From an uncultured Acetatifactor sp. (lineage in GTDB: Bacteria > Bacillota > Clostridia > Lachnospirales > Lachnospiraceae): a stretch of 42,057 nucleotides of DNA. Shown one piece after another: positions 34,072 to 42,057 of this stretch (position 1 is the stretch's first letter; every line of letters begins with the position of its first letter). Position numbers and translations under genes: made by a program. Under the pieces are notes generated by a model, which had not been told where the DNA came from, searched no databases, and worked only from the letters and a program-made list of their open reading frames with translations. The stretch lies in contig CAJTSE010000016.1 in NCBI GenBank assembly GCA_910578815.1, forward strand, positions 24,774 through 66,830, read 5' to 3'.

Positions 34072-35733
34072 CTATACATTAAAGCAGCTTCCGCCCACGA
34101 ACTCCCTGCAGATAGAGTTGTTGGGCAGGCTCTCGCTGGGCACGCTTAAGAAATAATCCAGGAATTTCAGCAGCCGCTTGGCTTCATAATACTCCGGCAC
34201 CTCCTTAGGGATCTGGAACAGCAGCGGTTCCGCAAAGGTCTTCAACACCGCCAGTTCAAAAATCTGCGCCGAATTAAACATGGCGTCCGCTTCCTCCTGG
34301 AAGGGGAAAATATTCTCTTCCTCCCCCCTTCTGACGGATGGCCACATCTGTATGGTCCTCTGAGCGCTGGAGCCCCTGGTCCTCGCATCCCGCACCATCC
34401 TGCGCAGCAGCCGTCCGTCCGTGGTGGGAATTCTGTTATGATTATCCACATTCAGCGCGGTCAGAGCACTGATATAGATTTTATATTTACTTTCTTCCGG
34501 AAGTGCATAGGACATTTCCGGGTTCAGCCCGTGGATTCCCTCAATGACCAGAATATCATCCGCAGCCAGCTGCTTGTAATTGCCCCGGTACTCCCGCTGT
34601 CCGGTCTTAAAATTAAAGGTAGGCAGCTCCACCCGCTCTCCGGCAAGAAGCTTCACCATATCGTCGTTAAACTTTTTGACGTCGATGGCCCCCAGACATT
34701 CGAAATTATAATCCCCCTTCTCGTCCCTGGGCGTCTGCTCGCGATTTACAAAGTAATCGTCCAGCGCTATTGGATGGGGCGTTTTTCCCATGGTGCGCAG
34801 CTGAATGGAAAGCCTGTGGGAAAAGCTGGTCTTTCCCGATGAAGATGGGCCTGCAATCATGATAAACTTTACGTTGCCCCGGTCCAGAATATCCTTGGCA
34901 ATCTCGCCGATCTTCCGCTCCTGCTCCGCCTCCTGGATCAGAATCAGGTCACTCATGGAGCCGCTGCAGATCTGGTCGTTCAAATCTCCCACTGTCTCGA
35001 TGCCGGCCTTTCTGCCCCAGTCCTGAGAACTTTCCATGGTCTCAAACAGTTTTCTTCTCTCGTCAAAGGGCTCCAGGGCGGTGGGATTTTTCTTGGAAGG
35101 AAGCAGCAGCATAAAGCCTTCTTCATAGGGTATCACATCAAACCACTTTACATATCCTGCGTTGGGCAGCATATATCCGTAATAATAATCATAATAACCG
35201 TCAATTTCGTAAATATTTACCAGGGAGCTCATGCGGTAATGGAACAGCTTTTCCTTATCCTTCATGCCCTTTTCCCGAAACAGCTCCATCGCATCCTCCA
35301 GCGGATAGGAACGCTTCATAAAAGGAACTTTTCTTTCTGCCAGTTCCAGCATACGGGCCTTGATCTTTTCGGCACTCTCTGCCGTCACCGGCGCCCTCCC
35401 CAGCGTATTCACGTAAAGCCCGTGACCGATGGTAAATTCCACGCAGCTTTCCCTGGCCGCCTCCGCGCCGAACACATCGCTGATTCCCTTCAAAAACAGC
35501 ATGGTAGCCGTTCTCACATAGGTTTTATGGCCTACGTCATCCCCCAGCGTAAAAAATTCCAGCTGGCAGTCCTTCGTCACCTTCTTAAACAGCTCCCTGA
35601 TCTTTCCGTTTACCGCCACCAGGGCGATCATTCCCTCATAATCCTGCTGATATTCCGCCGCAATGGTCTCATAGCTCGTTCCCTGGGCATATTCTCTCTT
35701 CTCTCCGTTAATTGTAACCGTAACCACCGACAT
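34072..35733 (-). CDS. TGS-domain nucleoside (uridine) kinase
   Basis: A 553-residue protein of a known Firmicutes family: an N-terminal TGS-like domain (VTVTINGEKREYAQGTSYETIAAEY), a ThrRS-editing-like middle (CVEFTIGHGLYV, about 97-250), and a C-terminal P-loop uridine/phosphoribulokinase-like domain. The P-loop is GPSSSGKT (295-302), followed by IALDDYFVNR and ILVIEGIHGLNP. The reaction is likely nucleoside phosphorylation, substrate unproven. It converges on the LacI gene (41-bp gap) and follows trmK by 128 bp, so it may have its own promoter. Confidence 0.9.
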   Translation of the reverse strand: MSVVTVTINGEKREYAQGTSYETIAAEYQQDYEGMIALVAVNGKIRELFKKVTKDCQLEFFTLGDDVGHKTYVRTATMLFLKGISDVFGAEAARESCVEFTIGHGLYVNTLGRAPVTAESAEKIKARMLELAERKVPFMKRSYPLEDAMELFREKGMKDKEKLFHYRMSSLVNIYEIDGYYDYYYGYMLPNAGYVKWFDVIPYEEGFMLLLPSKKNPTALEPFDERRKLFETMESSQDWGRKAGIETVGDLNDQICSGSMSDLILIQEAEQERKIGEIAKDILDRGNVKFIMIAGPSSSGKTSFSHRLSIQLRTMGKTPHPIALDDYFVNREQTPRDEKGDYNFECLGAIDVKKFNDDMVKLLAGERVELPTFNFKTGQREYRGNYKQLAADDILVIEGIHGLNPEMSYALPEESKYKIYISALTALNVDNHNRIPTTDGRLLRRMVRDARTRGSSAQRTIQMWPSVRRGEEENIFPFQEEADAMFNSAQIFELAVLKTFAEPLLFQIPKEVPEYYEAKRLLKFLDYFLSVPSESLPNNSICREFVGGSCFNV

Positions 35734-35861
35734 TTTCCTCTCATTCCGCCGTACGGAAGAGCGCGTATACGCTTCCCGGCTTATTTTGTTTTTTGCAGAG
35801 CCGCCGTTTCTCCTTAAGCACCATGTTCATCCTCCAAAGGTTCTTAAGGAAAACGCCGGTT

Positions 35862-36647
35862 TCATCGACAAACGCTGCCATAAAACCGATCAAGGACCGT
35901 CTCAAGCCTTTCAAGCTCTTGTCTGAACTCGGAAGCTTTCCCGGCTCTTCCGGGACTGTACTCAGCCTCCAGCTTCTCCAAAATCCCCATTATCTTTTCC
36001 TGCTTTTGCAGCAGATACTGCTTCAACACGGGATGCCTGCCTGCAAGCATAAGTTCCCCATATTCGTCAAAAATATCCTGCATCTGTGCCGCATCGCGGA
36101 TATTTTCCTTTTCTGCATCCACGCCCTGACGCATCTCCTGCTCCGAAACAGCTCCCGCATAAACCGCCTTCATGGCAAAATAGTACTTACCTTCTTCATA
36201 TACCCCTTCTTCCGCCAGGATTCGGTATCCTTCACGGCGCAGAAAAGCGCGGAACTCCTTTATTTCCGACTGGGGCTGCAGAATCAGCTCCCTCATGCGC
36301 CGGGCCTTTGCCTCACCGGCTCCCAGAATCCTTTCCATCAGCCTGCCGCCCATACCGGCGCAAATAATTGTTTCTGCCTCTCCTTCTCCCAGCGCTTCCA
36401 GGCCGTCAGACAATCTTGACTCTATATATGTATTCAACCCGCTGCTCTCAATATGCTTCCGGGCGGCCGAAAGGGGGCCTTTCCGCACATCCATGGCCAA
36501 TACGTGAGGGCTGATCCCCGCCTGTACAAGATAGATCGACAAAAATGCGTGGTCACAGCCCACATCCGCCACAGAATTTCCCGGTGTCACCATATCCGCC
36601 AGCATCTGTAAACGCCTGGACAAAACCACCTGCCCGCTCTTTTTCAA
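35862..36647 (-). CDS. trmK: tRNA (adenine(22)-N1)-methyltransferase
   Basis: The 261-residue SAM enzyme methylates N1 of A22 in tRNA. Motifs: VADVGCDHAFLSIYLV (26-41), AMDVRKGPLSAARKHI and the catalytic-region TIICAGMGGRLMERIL. It starts with TTG at 36647 whose last bases are shared with the rpoD stop (TTGA), with AAGGA 9 nt upstream, so it is translationally coupled to rpoD. A long helical C-terminal tail (about 190-261) is typical of this family. Confidence 0.93.
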   Translation of the reverse strand: MKKSGQVVLSRRLQMLADMVTPGNSVADVGCDHAFLSIYLVQAGISPHVLAMDVRKGPLSAARKHIESSGLNTYIESRLSDGLEALGEGEAETIICAGMGGRLMERILGAGEAKARRMRELILQPQSEIKEFRAFLRREGYRILAEEGVYEEGKYYFAMKAVYAGAVSEQEMRQGVDAEKENIRDAAQMQDIFDEYGELMLAGRHPVLKQYLLQKQEKIMGILEKLEAEYSPGRAGKASEFRQELERLETVLDRFYGSVCR

Positions 36648-37756
36648 TCCAGATAATCCTTCAGCTTTCTGCTGCGGCTGGGATGACGCAGCTTTCTTAA
36701 TGCCTTGGCCTCAATCTGGCGGATACGCTCACGGGTGACGTTAAATTCCTTGCCCACCTCTTCCAGCGTGCGCGCCCGGCCGTCATCCAAACCAAATCTT
36801 AGACGAAGCACCTTCTGCTCCCTCTCTGTCAGAGTTCCCAGCACCTCTACCAGCTGCTCCTTCAAAAGCGTAAAGGCAGCGGCGTCCGCAGGTACGGGCA
36901 CATTATCGTCTTGGATAAAGTCACCGAGGTGGCTGTCCTCTTCTTCCCCGATGGGAGTTTCCAAAGACACGGGCTCCTGGCTGATCTTCAAAATCTCCCT
37001 CACCCGATCCACGGGCATATTCATTTCCTCCGCAATTTCCTCCGGGGTCGGTTCCCGCCCCAGCTCCTGCAGCAGCTGACGGCTCACCCGGATCAGCTTA
37101 TTGATGGTTTCCACCATATGCACCGGAATGCGAATGGTCCTGGCCTGATCCGCAATGGCCCTGGTGATGGCCTGACGGATCCACCAAGTAGCATAGGTGG
37201 AGAATTTATAGCCCTTGCGATAATCAAACTTTTCCACTGCCTTAATCAGACCCAGATTTCCCTCCTGGATCAGATCCAGAAATAACATGCCTCGTCCCAC
37301 ATAACGCTTGGCAATGCTGACCACAAGGCGCAGATTGGCCTCTGCAAGCCGCTTTTTGGCCTCCTGATCTCCCAACTCCATCTTTTGTGCCAGCTCAATC
37401 TCTTCCTCCGCAGAAAGCAGAGGAACCTTGCCGATCTCCTTTAAATACATGCGGACAGGATCCTCGATGCTGATACCGTCTGGTACGGAAAGGTCGATAT
37501 TTTCCACATCAACCTCATCCTCTTCCGTGAGAATGATTTCTTCGTCGTCTACATCGTCAGTTTCCGTAATACGAAGCACATCCACATTATTCTGCTCCAA
37601 TATTTCCAGGATCTTCTCGAACTGTTCCTCTTCCAATGGCATGTCCGCGAAAAAATCATTTATTTCCTGGTATTCCAGCACATTTTTCTTTTTCTTTGCG
37701 GCGGCTAACAGCTCCCTGACCTTCTCGTCAAACCTTGCCTGTATATTTTCATCCAT
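36644..37756 (-). CDS. rpoD: RNA polymerase primary sigma factor (SigA/RpoD)
   Basis: A 370-residue sigma-70. Region 1.1 is acidic (TETDDVDDEEIILTEEDEVD). Region 1.2 is DPVRMYLKEIGKVPLLSAEEE; region 2 is DLIQEGNLGLIKAVEKFDYRKGYKFSTYATWWIRQAI; region 4.2 is the helix-turn-helix TLEEVGKEFNVTRERIRQIEAKALRKL. The length fits a Gram-positive SigA. Downstream of dnaG by 56 bp in the standard dnaG-rpoD order and coupled to trmK. Confidence 0.98.
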   Translation of the reverse strand: MDENIQARFDEKVRELLAAAKKKKNVLEYQEINDFFADMPLEEEQFEKILEILEQNNVDVLRITETDDVDDEEIILTEEDEVDVENIDLSVPDGISIEDPVRMYLKEIGKVPLLSAEEEIELAQKMELGDQEAKKRLAEANLRLVVSIAKRYVGRGMLFLDLIQEGNLGLIKAVEKFDYRKGYKFSTYATWWIRQAITRAIADQARTIRIPVHMVETINKLIRVSRQLLQELGREPTPEEIAEEMNMPVDRVREILKISQEPVSLETPIGEEEDSHLGDFIQDDNVPVPADAAAFTLLKEQLVEVLGTLTEREQKVLRLRFGLDDGRARTLEEVGKEFNVTRERIRQIEAKALRKLRHPSRSRKLKDYLD

Positions 37757-37812
37757 CGTAATAATTCCATCCTTCCTTCGGGATACCTGCTCCCTTATTC
37801 TTAATCATTGCC

Positions 37813-39585
37813 CTAATCCAGCGAAATATGCGTTTTAGCCAGCTCTTCCAGGGCCTTCTTGCCTGCTATCACCTGATTCAACGCATTTACATCACTTCCC
37901 AGTCTCGCGGAAAAATATTCATAACTGTTCTTTTTAACGGAAAAAAGAATATCATGAAAAGCTTTTTCCCTCTCCTGCCGTGTTCCCAGCTCCGGCAGAC
38001 TGGTATTAAAAAGCTCCGCGGCCACCTGCTGCTCTTCCTCATCCTCAAAGGTGCTGATGATCCCCGCAGGGTTGAAGCTTCCTTCGTCCATATCAGTAAA
38101 CAATCTCTCCGCCACCTTACGGTACAGTTCTTCCGTAAAGTCCTCAGCCGACAGATACTTTCTGACCTTCCCGAAAACCGCAGGCTCGTCCGTAATCCAG
38201 GTAAGCAAAAGCCTCTGGGCCTTTTTGGCACTCTCTTCCGGCCCGGTCTTCGTCTGTACCCCGCTACGCGGCCGTTCAATGGGTTTGACCAGCCCTGTCT
38301 GCGCCGCATAGGACGCTACCAGCTTACGCAGATTATCAATACCGATAAAATATTTTTCGGCTATGGCCTGGAGATAATTATCTCTTTCCACATCTTCACT
38401 GAATTCGCACAGCTTTTTCGCAATTTCCCGATGAAATCTGGTCTTGGACTCCGGATCATTCATATCATACTGCTCCTCCAAAATCCTGATCTCAAAGAAG
38501 AAACTGTTTTCCGCCTGCTCCAGCCGTTCCTGAAAGGCTTCTTTCCCCAAAGCCTTCATAAATTCATCCGGGTCCTTATACGGCCGCATGTTAATGACCT
38601 TTGCAGTCAGTCCTGCATCACGCAGGATCCCGATGCCACGCAGCGCTGCTTTAACGCCGGCACCGTCACTGTCATAAGCCAGCAGAACCAGATCCGTATA
38701 CCGCCGCAGCAGATTGGCCTGCTCCGGTGTAAAAGCCGTTCCCAAAGAAGCCACTGCCTGGGTAAATCCCGCCTGGTGCATAGATATGACATCCATATAC
38801 CCCTCACAGATAATGATATTGCCGCTTCGGGCCGTCCTTGCAAAATTCAGTCCGTACAAATTCCGCCGCTTGTCAAACACCGGAGTTTCCGGGGAATTCA
38901 GATATTTAGGCTCCCCCTCCCCCATCACCCGGCCGCCGAAGCCGATTACGCGGTGATTTACGTCTTGGATGGGATACATGACCCTGTTCCAGAACTGGCT
39001 CACCAGCCCGTGGCGCTCGGAATAATTGGCCAGACCAGCCTCCTTGATCAGCTCATCCTCAAAACCCTTACTCCTGAGGTACTGTACCAGTTCGGCACCG
39101 TTCTTGCCCGCGTACCCCAAACCAAAGCGGTGTATCGTCTCCCCCGTAAGCTCCCGCCTCTGCAGATACCTGCTGCCGGCCTCCCCGTGTGGAGAACGGA
39201 GCTGATAATAAAAAAATTTTGCTGCTTCTTTGTTTACTTCCAGGAGTCTGGCCCGCCTGCCGGCCCTTTCCTTCTGCTCTTCCGTATATTCCAGCTCCGG
39301 CAGCTTCACCCCCGCCCGATCCGCCAAAAGCTTAACTGCCTCCGGAAAGGAATAGTTTTCATACTGCATGACAAAGGTATAAACATTGCCGCTGACACCG
39401 CAGCCAAAGCAATGGTACATCTGTTTACTTCCAGAAACGGAGAAGGACGGGGTCTTTTCTCCGTGAAAGGGACAGCATGCCCAATAATTACTGCCCTTCT
39501 TCTGCAGCCTGACATACCCTGATACTACATCCACTATGTCGTTTTTTGATCTGACTTCTTCCACCAGTTCTTCAGGGTAGTACAT
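37813..39585 (-). CDS. dnaG: DNA primase
   Basis: The 590-residue primase makes RNA primers for replication. The zinc-binding CHC2 domain is seen at C38, H41, C59, C62 (CCPFHGEKTPSFSVSG, YHCFGCG). A TOPRIM catalytic domain follows with IIICEGYMDVISMHQ and LAYDSDGAGVKAA, then a C-terminal helicase-binding domain. It follows dgt by 14 bp. A long open frame runs antisense through the gene but reflects codon bias only. Confidence 0.98.
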   Translation of the reverse strand: MYYPEELVEEVRSKNDIVDVVSGYVRLQKKGSNYWACCPFHGEKTPSFSVSGSKQMYHCFGCGVSGNVYTFVMQYENYSFPEAVKLLADRAGVKLPELEYTEEQKERAGRRARLLEVNKEAAKFFYYQLRSPHGEAGSRYLQRRELTGETIHRFGLGYAGKNGAELVQYLRSKGFEDELIKEAGLANYSERHGLVSQFWNRVMYPIQDVNHRVIGFGGRVMGEGEPKYLNSPETPVFDKRRNLYGLNFARTARSGNIIICEGYMDVISMHQAGFTQAVASLGTAFTPEQANLLRRYTDLVLLAYDSDGAGVKAALRGIGILRDAGLTAKVINMRPYKDPDEFMKALGKEAFQERLEQAENSFFFEIRILEEQYDMNDPESKTRFHREIAKKLCEFSEDVERDNYLQAIAEKYFIGIDNLRKLVASYAAQTGLVKPIERPRSGVQTKTGPEESAKKAQRLLLTWITDEPAVFGKVRKYLSAEDFTEELYRKVAERLFTDMDEGSFNPAGIISTFEDEEEQQVAAELFNTSLPELGTRQEREKAFHDILFSVKKNSYEYFSARLGSDVNALNQVIAGKKALEELAKTHISLD

Positions 39586-39599
39586 TTAACCTCCCTATT

Positions 39600-40604
39600 T
39601 CACAAAATCCAGGATTTCGGTATGTATATTTTTTCATAAAGGGAAATGGCAAAACGGTCCGTCATCGCCGCCACATAGTCGCAAACCACCTGCTCCCTGG
39701 GTTCCCCCTCGGAGATCAGCATCAGAAATTCCTCCGGCATATCGTCAATATGCTTCAAAAAATGCTGATACAACGTCTCCGTCAGCGCCTCCGCCTTGCC
39801 TTCCTCGCTCTTTGCGATTGGATTCTGATAAACATTTTCAAACATAAACTGCCGCATTTTCTTCATGGCATCCTCTATGGCGGCAGACATACGAATGTCG
39901 TTTTTTCCCATGCTGTTGGTCACAATATCATGAACAAAATGATCCAGCCGCTCACTGGGGGTAGACCCAATGACATCTCGGATTTCCCGCGGCACCACGG
40001 ATTCTTTCAAAATACCAGCCCGCACCGCATCGTCCATGTCATGATGGATATAAGAAATCTTGTCGGACAGCCTGACCACTTTACCTTCTAATGTATGCGG
40101 CTTGCCGATAGTCTGATGATTCAGAATACCGTCTCTGACCTCAAACGTCAGATTCAGTCCCTGACCGCCCCGCTCCAGCCTGTCCACGGTACGGACGCTT
40201 TGGGTGCTGTGTTCAAAACCAAGAGGACAGACTCTGTTTAACGCCCGCTCGCCTGCGTGGCCGAAAGGAGTATGCCCCAAGTCATGCCCCAAGGCGATTG
40301 CCTCTACCAGATCCTCATTCAGCTTCAATGCTTTTGCGATCGTCCTGGCATTCTGTGACACCTCCAGCGTGTGAGTCAGGCGGGTACGATAATGGTCACC
40401 TTCCGGTGACAAAAACACCTGCGTTTTATCCTTCAGTCTTCGGAATGCCTTACAATGCAGTATCTTGTCCCGATCGCGCTGAAATGCCGGACGTATATCA
40501 CACTCCACCTCCGGCTTCAGCCTTCCTTTGGTTTCCATACTCAGGGAGGCATAAGGGCTCAAGTACTCCTTTTCGCGCTGCTCCAGGCTTTCTCTGATCG
40601 TCAT
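39600..40604 (-). CDS. dgt: Deoxyguanosinetriphosphate triphosphohydrolase-like protein
   Basis: The 334-residue HD-domain dNTPase removes triphosphate from dNTPs. HD motif: H78 (RLTHTLEVSQNARTIA), H107-D108 (GHDLGHTPFGHAGER) and IHHDMDDAVRAG. The ATG at 40604 has GGGAGG 4 nt upstream; an upstream ATG at 40646 has no such site. It is the first gene of the dgt-dnaG-rpoD-trmK cluster. The 256-bp upstream gap (40605-40860) holds no recognised gene or clear terminator. Confidence 0.95.
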   Translation of the reverse strand: MTIRESLEQREKEYLSPYASLSMETKGRLKPEVECDIRPAFQRDRDKILHCKAFRRLKDKTQVFLSPEGDHYRTRLTHTLEVSQNARTIAKALKLNEDLVEAIALGHDLGHTPFGHAGERALNRVCPLGFEHSTQSVRTVDRLERGGQGLNLTFEVRDGILNHQTIGKPHTLEGKVVRLSDKISYIHHDMDDAVRAGILKESVVPREIRDVIGSTPSERLDHFVHDIVTNSMGKNDIRMSAAIEDAMKKMRQFMFENVYQNPIAKSEEGKAEALTETLYQHFLKHIDDMPEEFLMLISEGEPREQVVCDYVAAMTDRFAISLYEKIYIPKSWIL

Positions 40605-40860
40605 ACTGCCTCCCTTCTGATCTTGGATAATCTGCGTTTGATTCATACTTCCAAACCAATCTTATAGGCCTAAAGTTCCAAGAAGAACGCTGGTTTTTCG
40701 TACTTCGAGGCGAAAATTAGATTCTCTTTGGCGGCGATCTTTGGTGCCTTAGAAAATCTTTTGCCTTTCATACTTTATATATTCTGCACAAAACCCCAAA
40801 ATCCTTTTATCTTTTCACATAAATTTTTATCTGGCGTTTCTTGATTGCAGGCATCTGCCA

Positions 40861-41760
40861 TTACCGACAAATATCGTAAATAAATTCCGCATTTTTATTC
40901 ATTGCTTCCCGCGCCGCCTTTACGGGAGACATTTGAAACACATGCCACATACCAGGGTAAATATCCATCTTTACCGGGACATTGGCATCCACGAATGCCT
41001 GATGAAGGCGCACAGCATCGCTCAGTAATATCTCGTTTTCTCCCACCTGTATATAAGTTGGCGGAAAGCCCTCAAAACGGCCAAACAACGGTGACACCAT
41101 GGGATCCTTCAGATCCTGCCCCACCGCATATGCAGATACCATTCTGTCGATATAGGGTCTGTTCAGTACAGGATCAAGAGAACTTTTGCTCTCAAATGAT
41201 TCCCCCGAAGAGGTCAGATCCGTCCAGGGAGACATCAGCACCAATCCTCTGGGAAGCAGCCTTCTCTGTTCTTTCAGCTTTAAAGATAACGCCAGAGCCA
41301 GATTTCCTCCGGCGGAGTCTCCCGTTAATATTACATCTCTTGCTCCGTATCCCAGCAGCATCAGATAATTCCAGGCCTTCATGGCATCCTCTATGGCTGC
41401 CGGGTAAGGATTCTCCGGTGCAAGTCTGTAATCAAAGCACAGCACGTCCATAGAGGTTGACTCTGCCAGCTTGGAGGTCAGTGTTCTGGCATACAGGCAG
41501 CTGCCTGTGGAATATCCTCCCCCATGACAATGCAGCACCACATACTTCTTCATATGAGCTCTGTTTACGCCCACCCATTCTCCATAAATGCCCTCTATAT
41601 CCACCTCACGATAGCTGACGGCCTTTGTATTTCCCAAAAGGGAACCGATCGCATCCTGAGACTGCCTGTGCTTCTCCAAGTCAGGATGCTCTACCAGACC
41701 GTGTGCCCGCTTGATTAAGTGCATTAAATTTTGGTTTCGTCTGTTTGTACTTTTTTGCAT
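40861..41760 (-). CDS. Alpha/beta hydrolase (hormone-sensitive-lipase type esterase)
   Basis: A 299-residue cytoplasmic esterase. The oxyanion motif is HCHGGGYSTGS (about 97-107), the nucleophile elbow is LTGDSAGGNLALALSL, and the catalytic His is near the end in YPGMWHVFQMS; an Asp sits in SPLFG/DPMVS-type context. It belongs to the bacterial HSL family with the HGGG motif. The substrate is unknown. GGAG lies about 12 nt before the ATG at 41760, a loose fit. Confidence 0.9.
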   Translation of the reverse strand: MQKSTNRRNQNLMHLIKRAHGLVEHPDLEKHRQSQDAIGSLLGNTKAVSYREVDIEGIYGEWVGVNRAHMKKYVVLHCHGGGYSTGSCLYARTLTSKLAESTSMDVLCFDYRLAPENPYPAAIEDAMKAWNYLMLLGYGARDVILTGDSAGGNLALALSLKLKEQRRLLPRGLVLMSPWTDLTSSGESFESKSSLDPVLNRPYIDRMVSAYAVGQDLKDPMVSPLFGRFEGFPPTYIQVGENEILLSDAVRLHQAFVDANVPVKMDIYPGMWHVFQMSPVKAAREAMNKNAEFIYDICR

Positions 41761-41785
41761 GCTTTTCTATGCTCCTGTTTCATGT

Positions 41786-42057
41786 CGCTTCGCGTCGCTT
41801 GATTTTCTTCCTATTTTGCTCCAAAAACTTTCGCCTGGCGCCGAACCGCACCTTCGGTGCTTCCCTTTTTCTCGCTTTTCGCTCGGCTAAAATCAAATGC
41901 CGCTTCGCGTCGCTTGATTTTCTTCCTATTTTGCTCCAAAAACTTTCGCCTGGCGCCGAACCGCACCTTCGGTGCTTCCCTTTTTGTCGCTTTTCGCTCG
42001 GTTAAAATCAAATGCCGCTTCGCGTCGCTTGATTTTCTTCCTATTTTGCTCCAAAAA
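41786..42057. repeat. 115-bp tandem repeat (2.4 copies seen), continues past the edge
   Basis: The unit begins CGCTTCGCGTCGCTTGATTT at 41786, 41901 and 42016 (period exactly 115 bp). The two complete copies differ at only a few positions. Each holds a GCACC-TTC-GGTGC hairpin and a GCTTCGC heptamer. Both strands stay open through it because 115 is not a multiple of three and no stop falls in some frames, but there is no binding site or recognisable protein, so I read it as non-coding. Two-and-a-half copies are visible. Confidence 0.9.

Noticed and set aside
37828..39522. A 564-codon open frame antisense to dnaG
   Set aside because: It mirrors the codon pattern of dnaG, has no binding site and no recognisable domain; dnaG itself is unmistakable.
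41745..42011. Open frames on both strands through the 115-bp repeats
   Set aside because: Repeat unit is not a multiple of three, no binding site, no recognisable protein; treated as non-coding.
41786..42057. CRISPR array
   Set aside because: The whole 115-bp unit repeats without unique spacers, and no cas genes are present.

Overview
The window looks like chromosomal DNA of a Lachnospiraceae-type Clostridium relative (Firmicutes). Evidence: strong AGGAGG-type ribosome binding sites, moderate GC, the gene order dgt-dnaG-rpoD-trmK, a bacterial RNase P RNA, an aspartate carbamoyltransferase with a PyrI subunit, two PF06541 (CmpB-type) membrane proteins, a YlmH S4 protein, and an LplB/LplC/LipO-like sugar importer with no ATPase gene beside it. 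No rRNA, tRNA, phage module, integrase or CRISPR array was seen.

Layout. 1-2200: a lipoprotein flavin transferase (ApbE) divergent from a NusG_II-domain protein and a Gx-type membrane protein, which resembles part of a flavin-based electron transfer locus. 2158-6419: a leftward folate operon, folC-folE-HD phosphohydrolase-folP-folBK. 6555-10615: a small CmpB protein, a PH-domain protein, a nitroreductase, pyrB and pyrI, and a DUF362 protein. A strong hairpin terminator lies only 32 bp upstream of pyrB. 10738-13631: a VanRS-like two-component pair. 13776-17877: a second CmpB protein, YlmH, and two G3E (CobW-like) GTPases, one with four 51-bp tandem repeats coding a His/Cys-rich metal-binding insert. 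18173-23748: an accessory stretch with a methyltransferase, two GNAT acetyltransferases, an alpha/alpha-toroid-like protein, an Rpn/PD-(D/E)XK nuclease gene broken by a stop codon, and a trypsin-like lipoprotein protease. It also holds several intergenic repeats. 23889-24304: rnpB on the minus strand with a clear promoter. 24461-26489: a chemoreceptor gene split by a +1 frameshift. 26455-34030: a sucrose/fructo-oligosaccharide locus (two permeases, one frameshifted; solute-binding lipoprotein; cytoplasmic GH32; fructokinase; divergent LacI regulator) with two inverted copies of a double operator 126 bp apart. 34072-40604: nucleoside kinase, trmK, rpoD, dnaG and dgt. 40861-41760: an HSL-type esterase. 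41786 to the right edge: a 115-bp tandem repeat.

How it works together. The fol genes form an almost complete route from GTP to dihydrofolate polyglutamates, and the HD protein sits where the dephosphorylation step is usually missing. The sugar locus would bind and import intact fructosides, split them in the cytoplasm and phosphorylate the fructose, all under LacI control. Three genes (chemoreceptor, permease, Rpn nuclease) carry single-base or single-codon lesions. Two of these are in short homopolymers, so either recent decay or sequence error is possible.

The window is mainly housekeeping and metabolic. No clear-cut new system was found. The best leads are the HD protein in the folate operon, the inverted-repeat-bounded GNAT cassette, the pyrB-proximal terminator, the helically phased operator modules, and the intergenic repeats that carry extended -10 promoter sequences.
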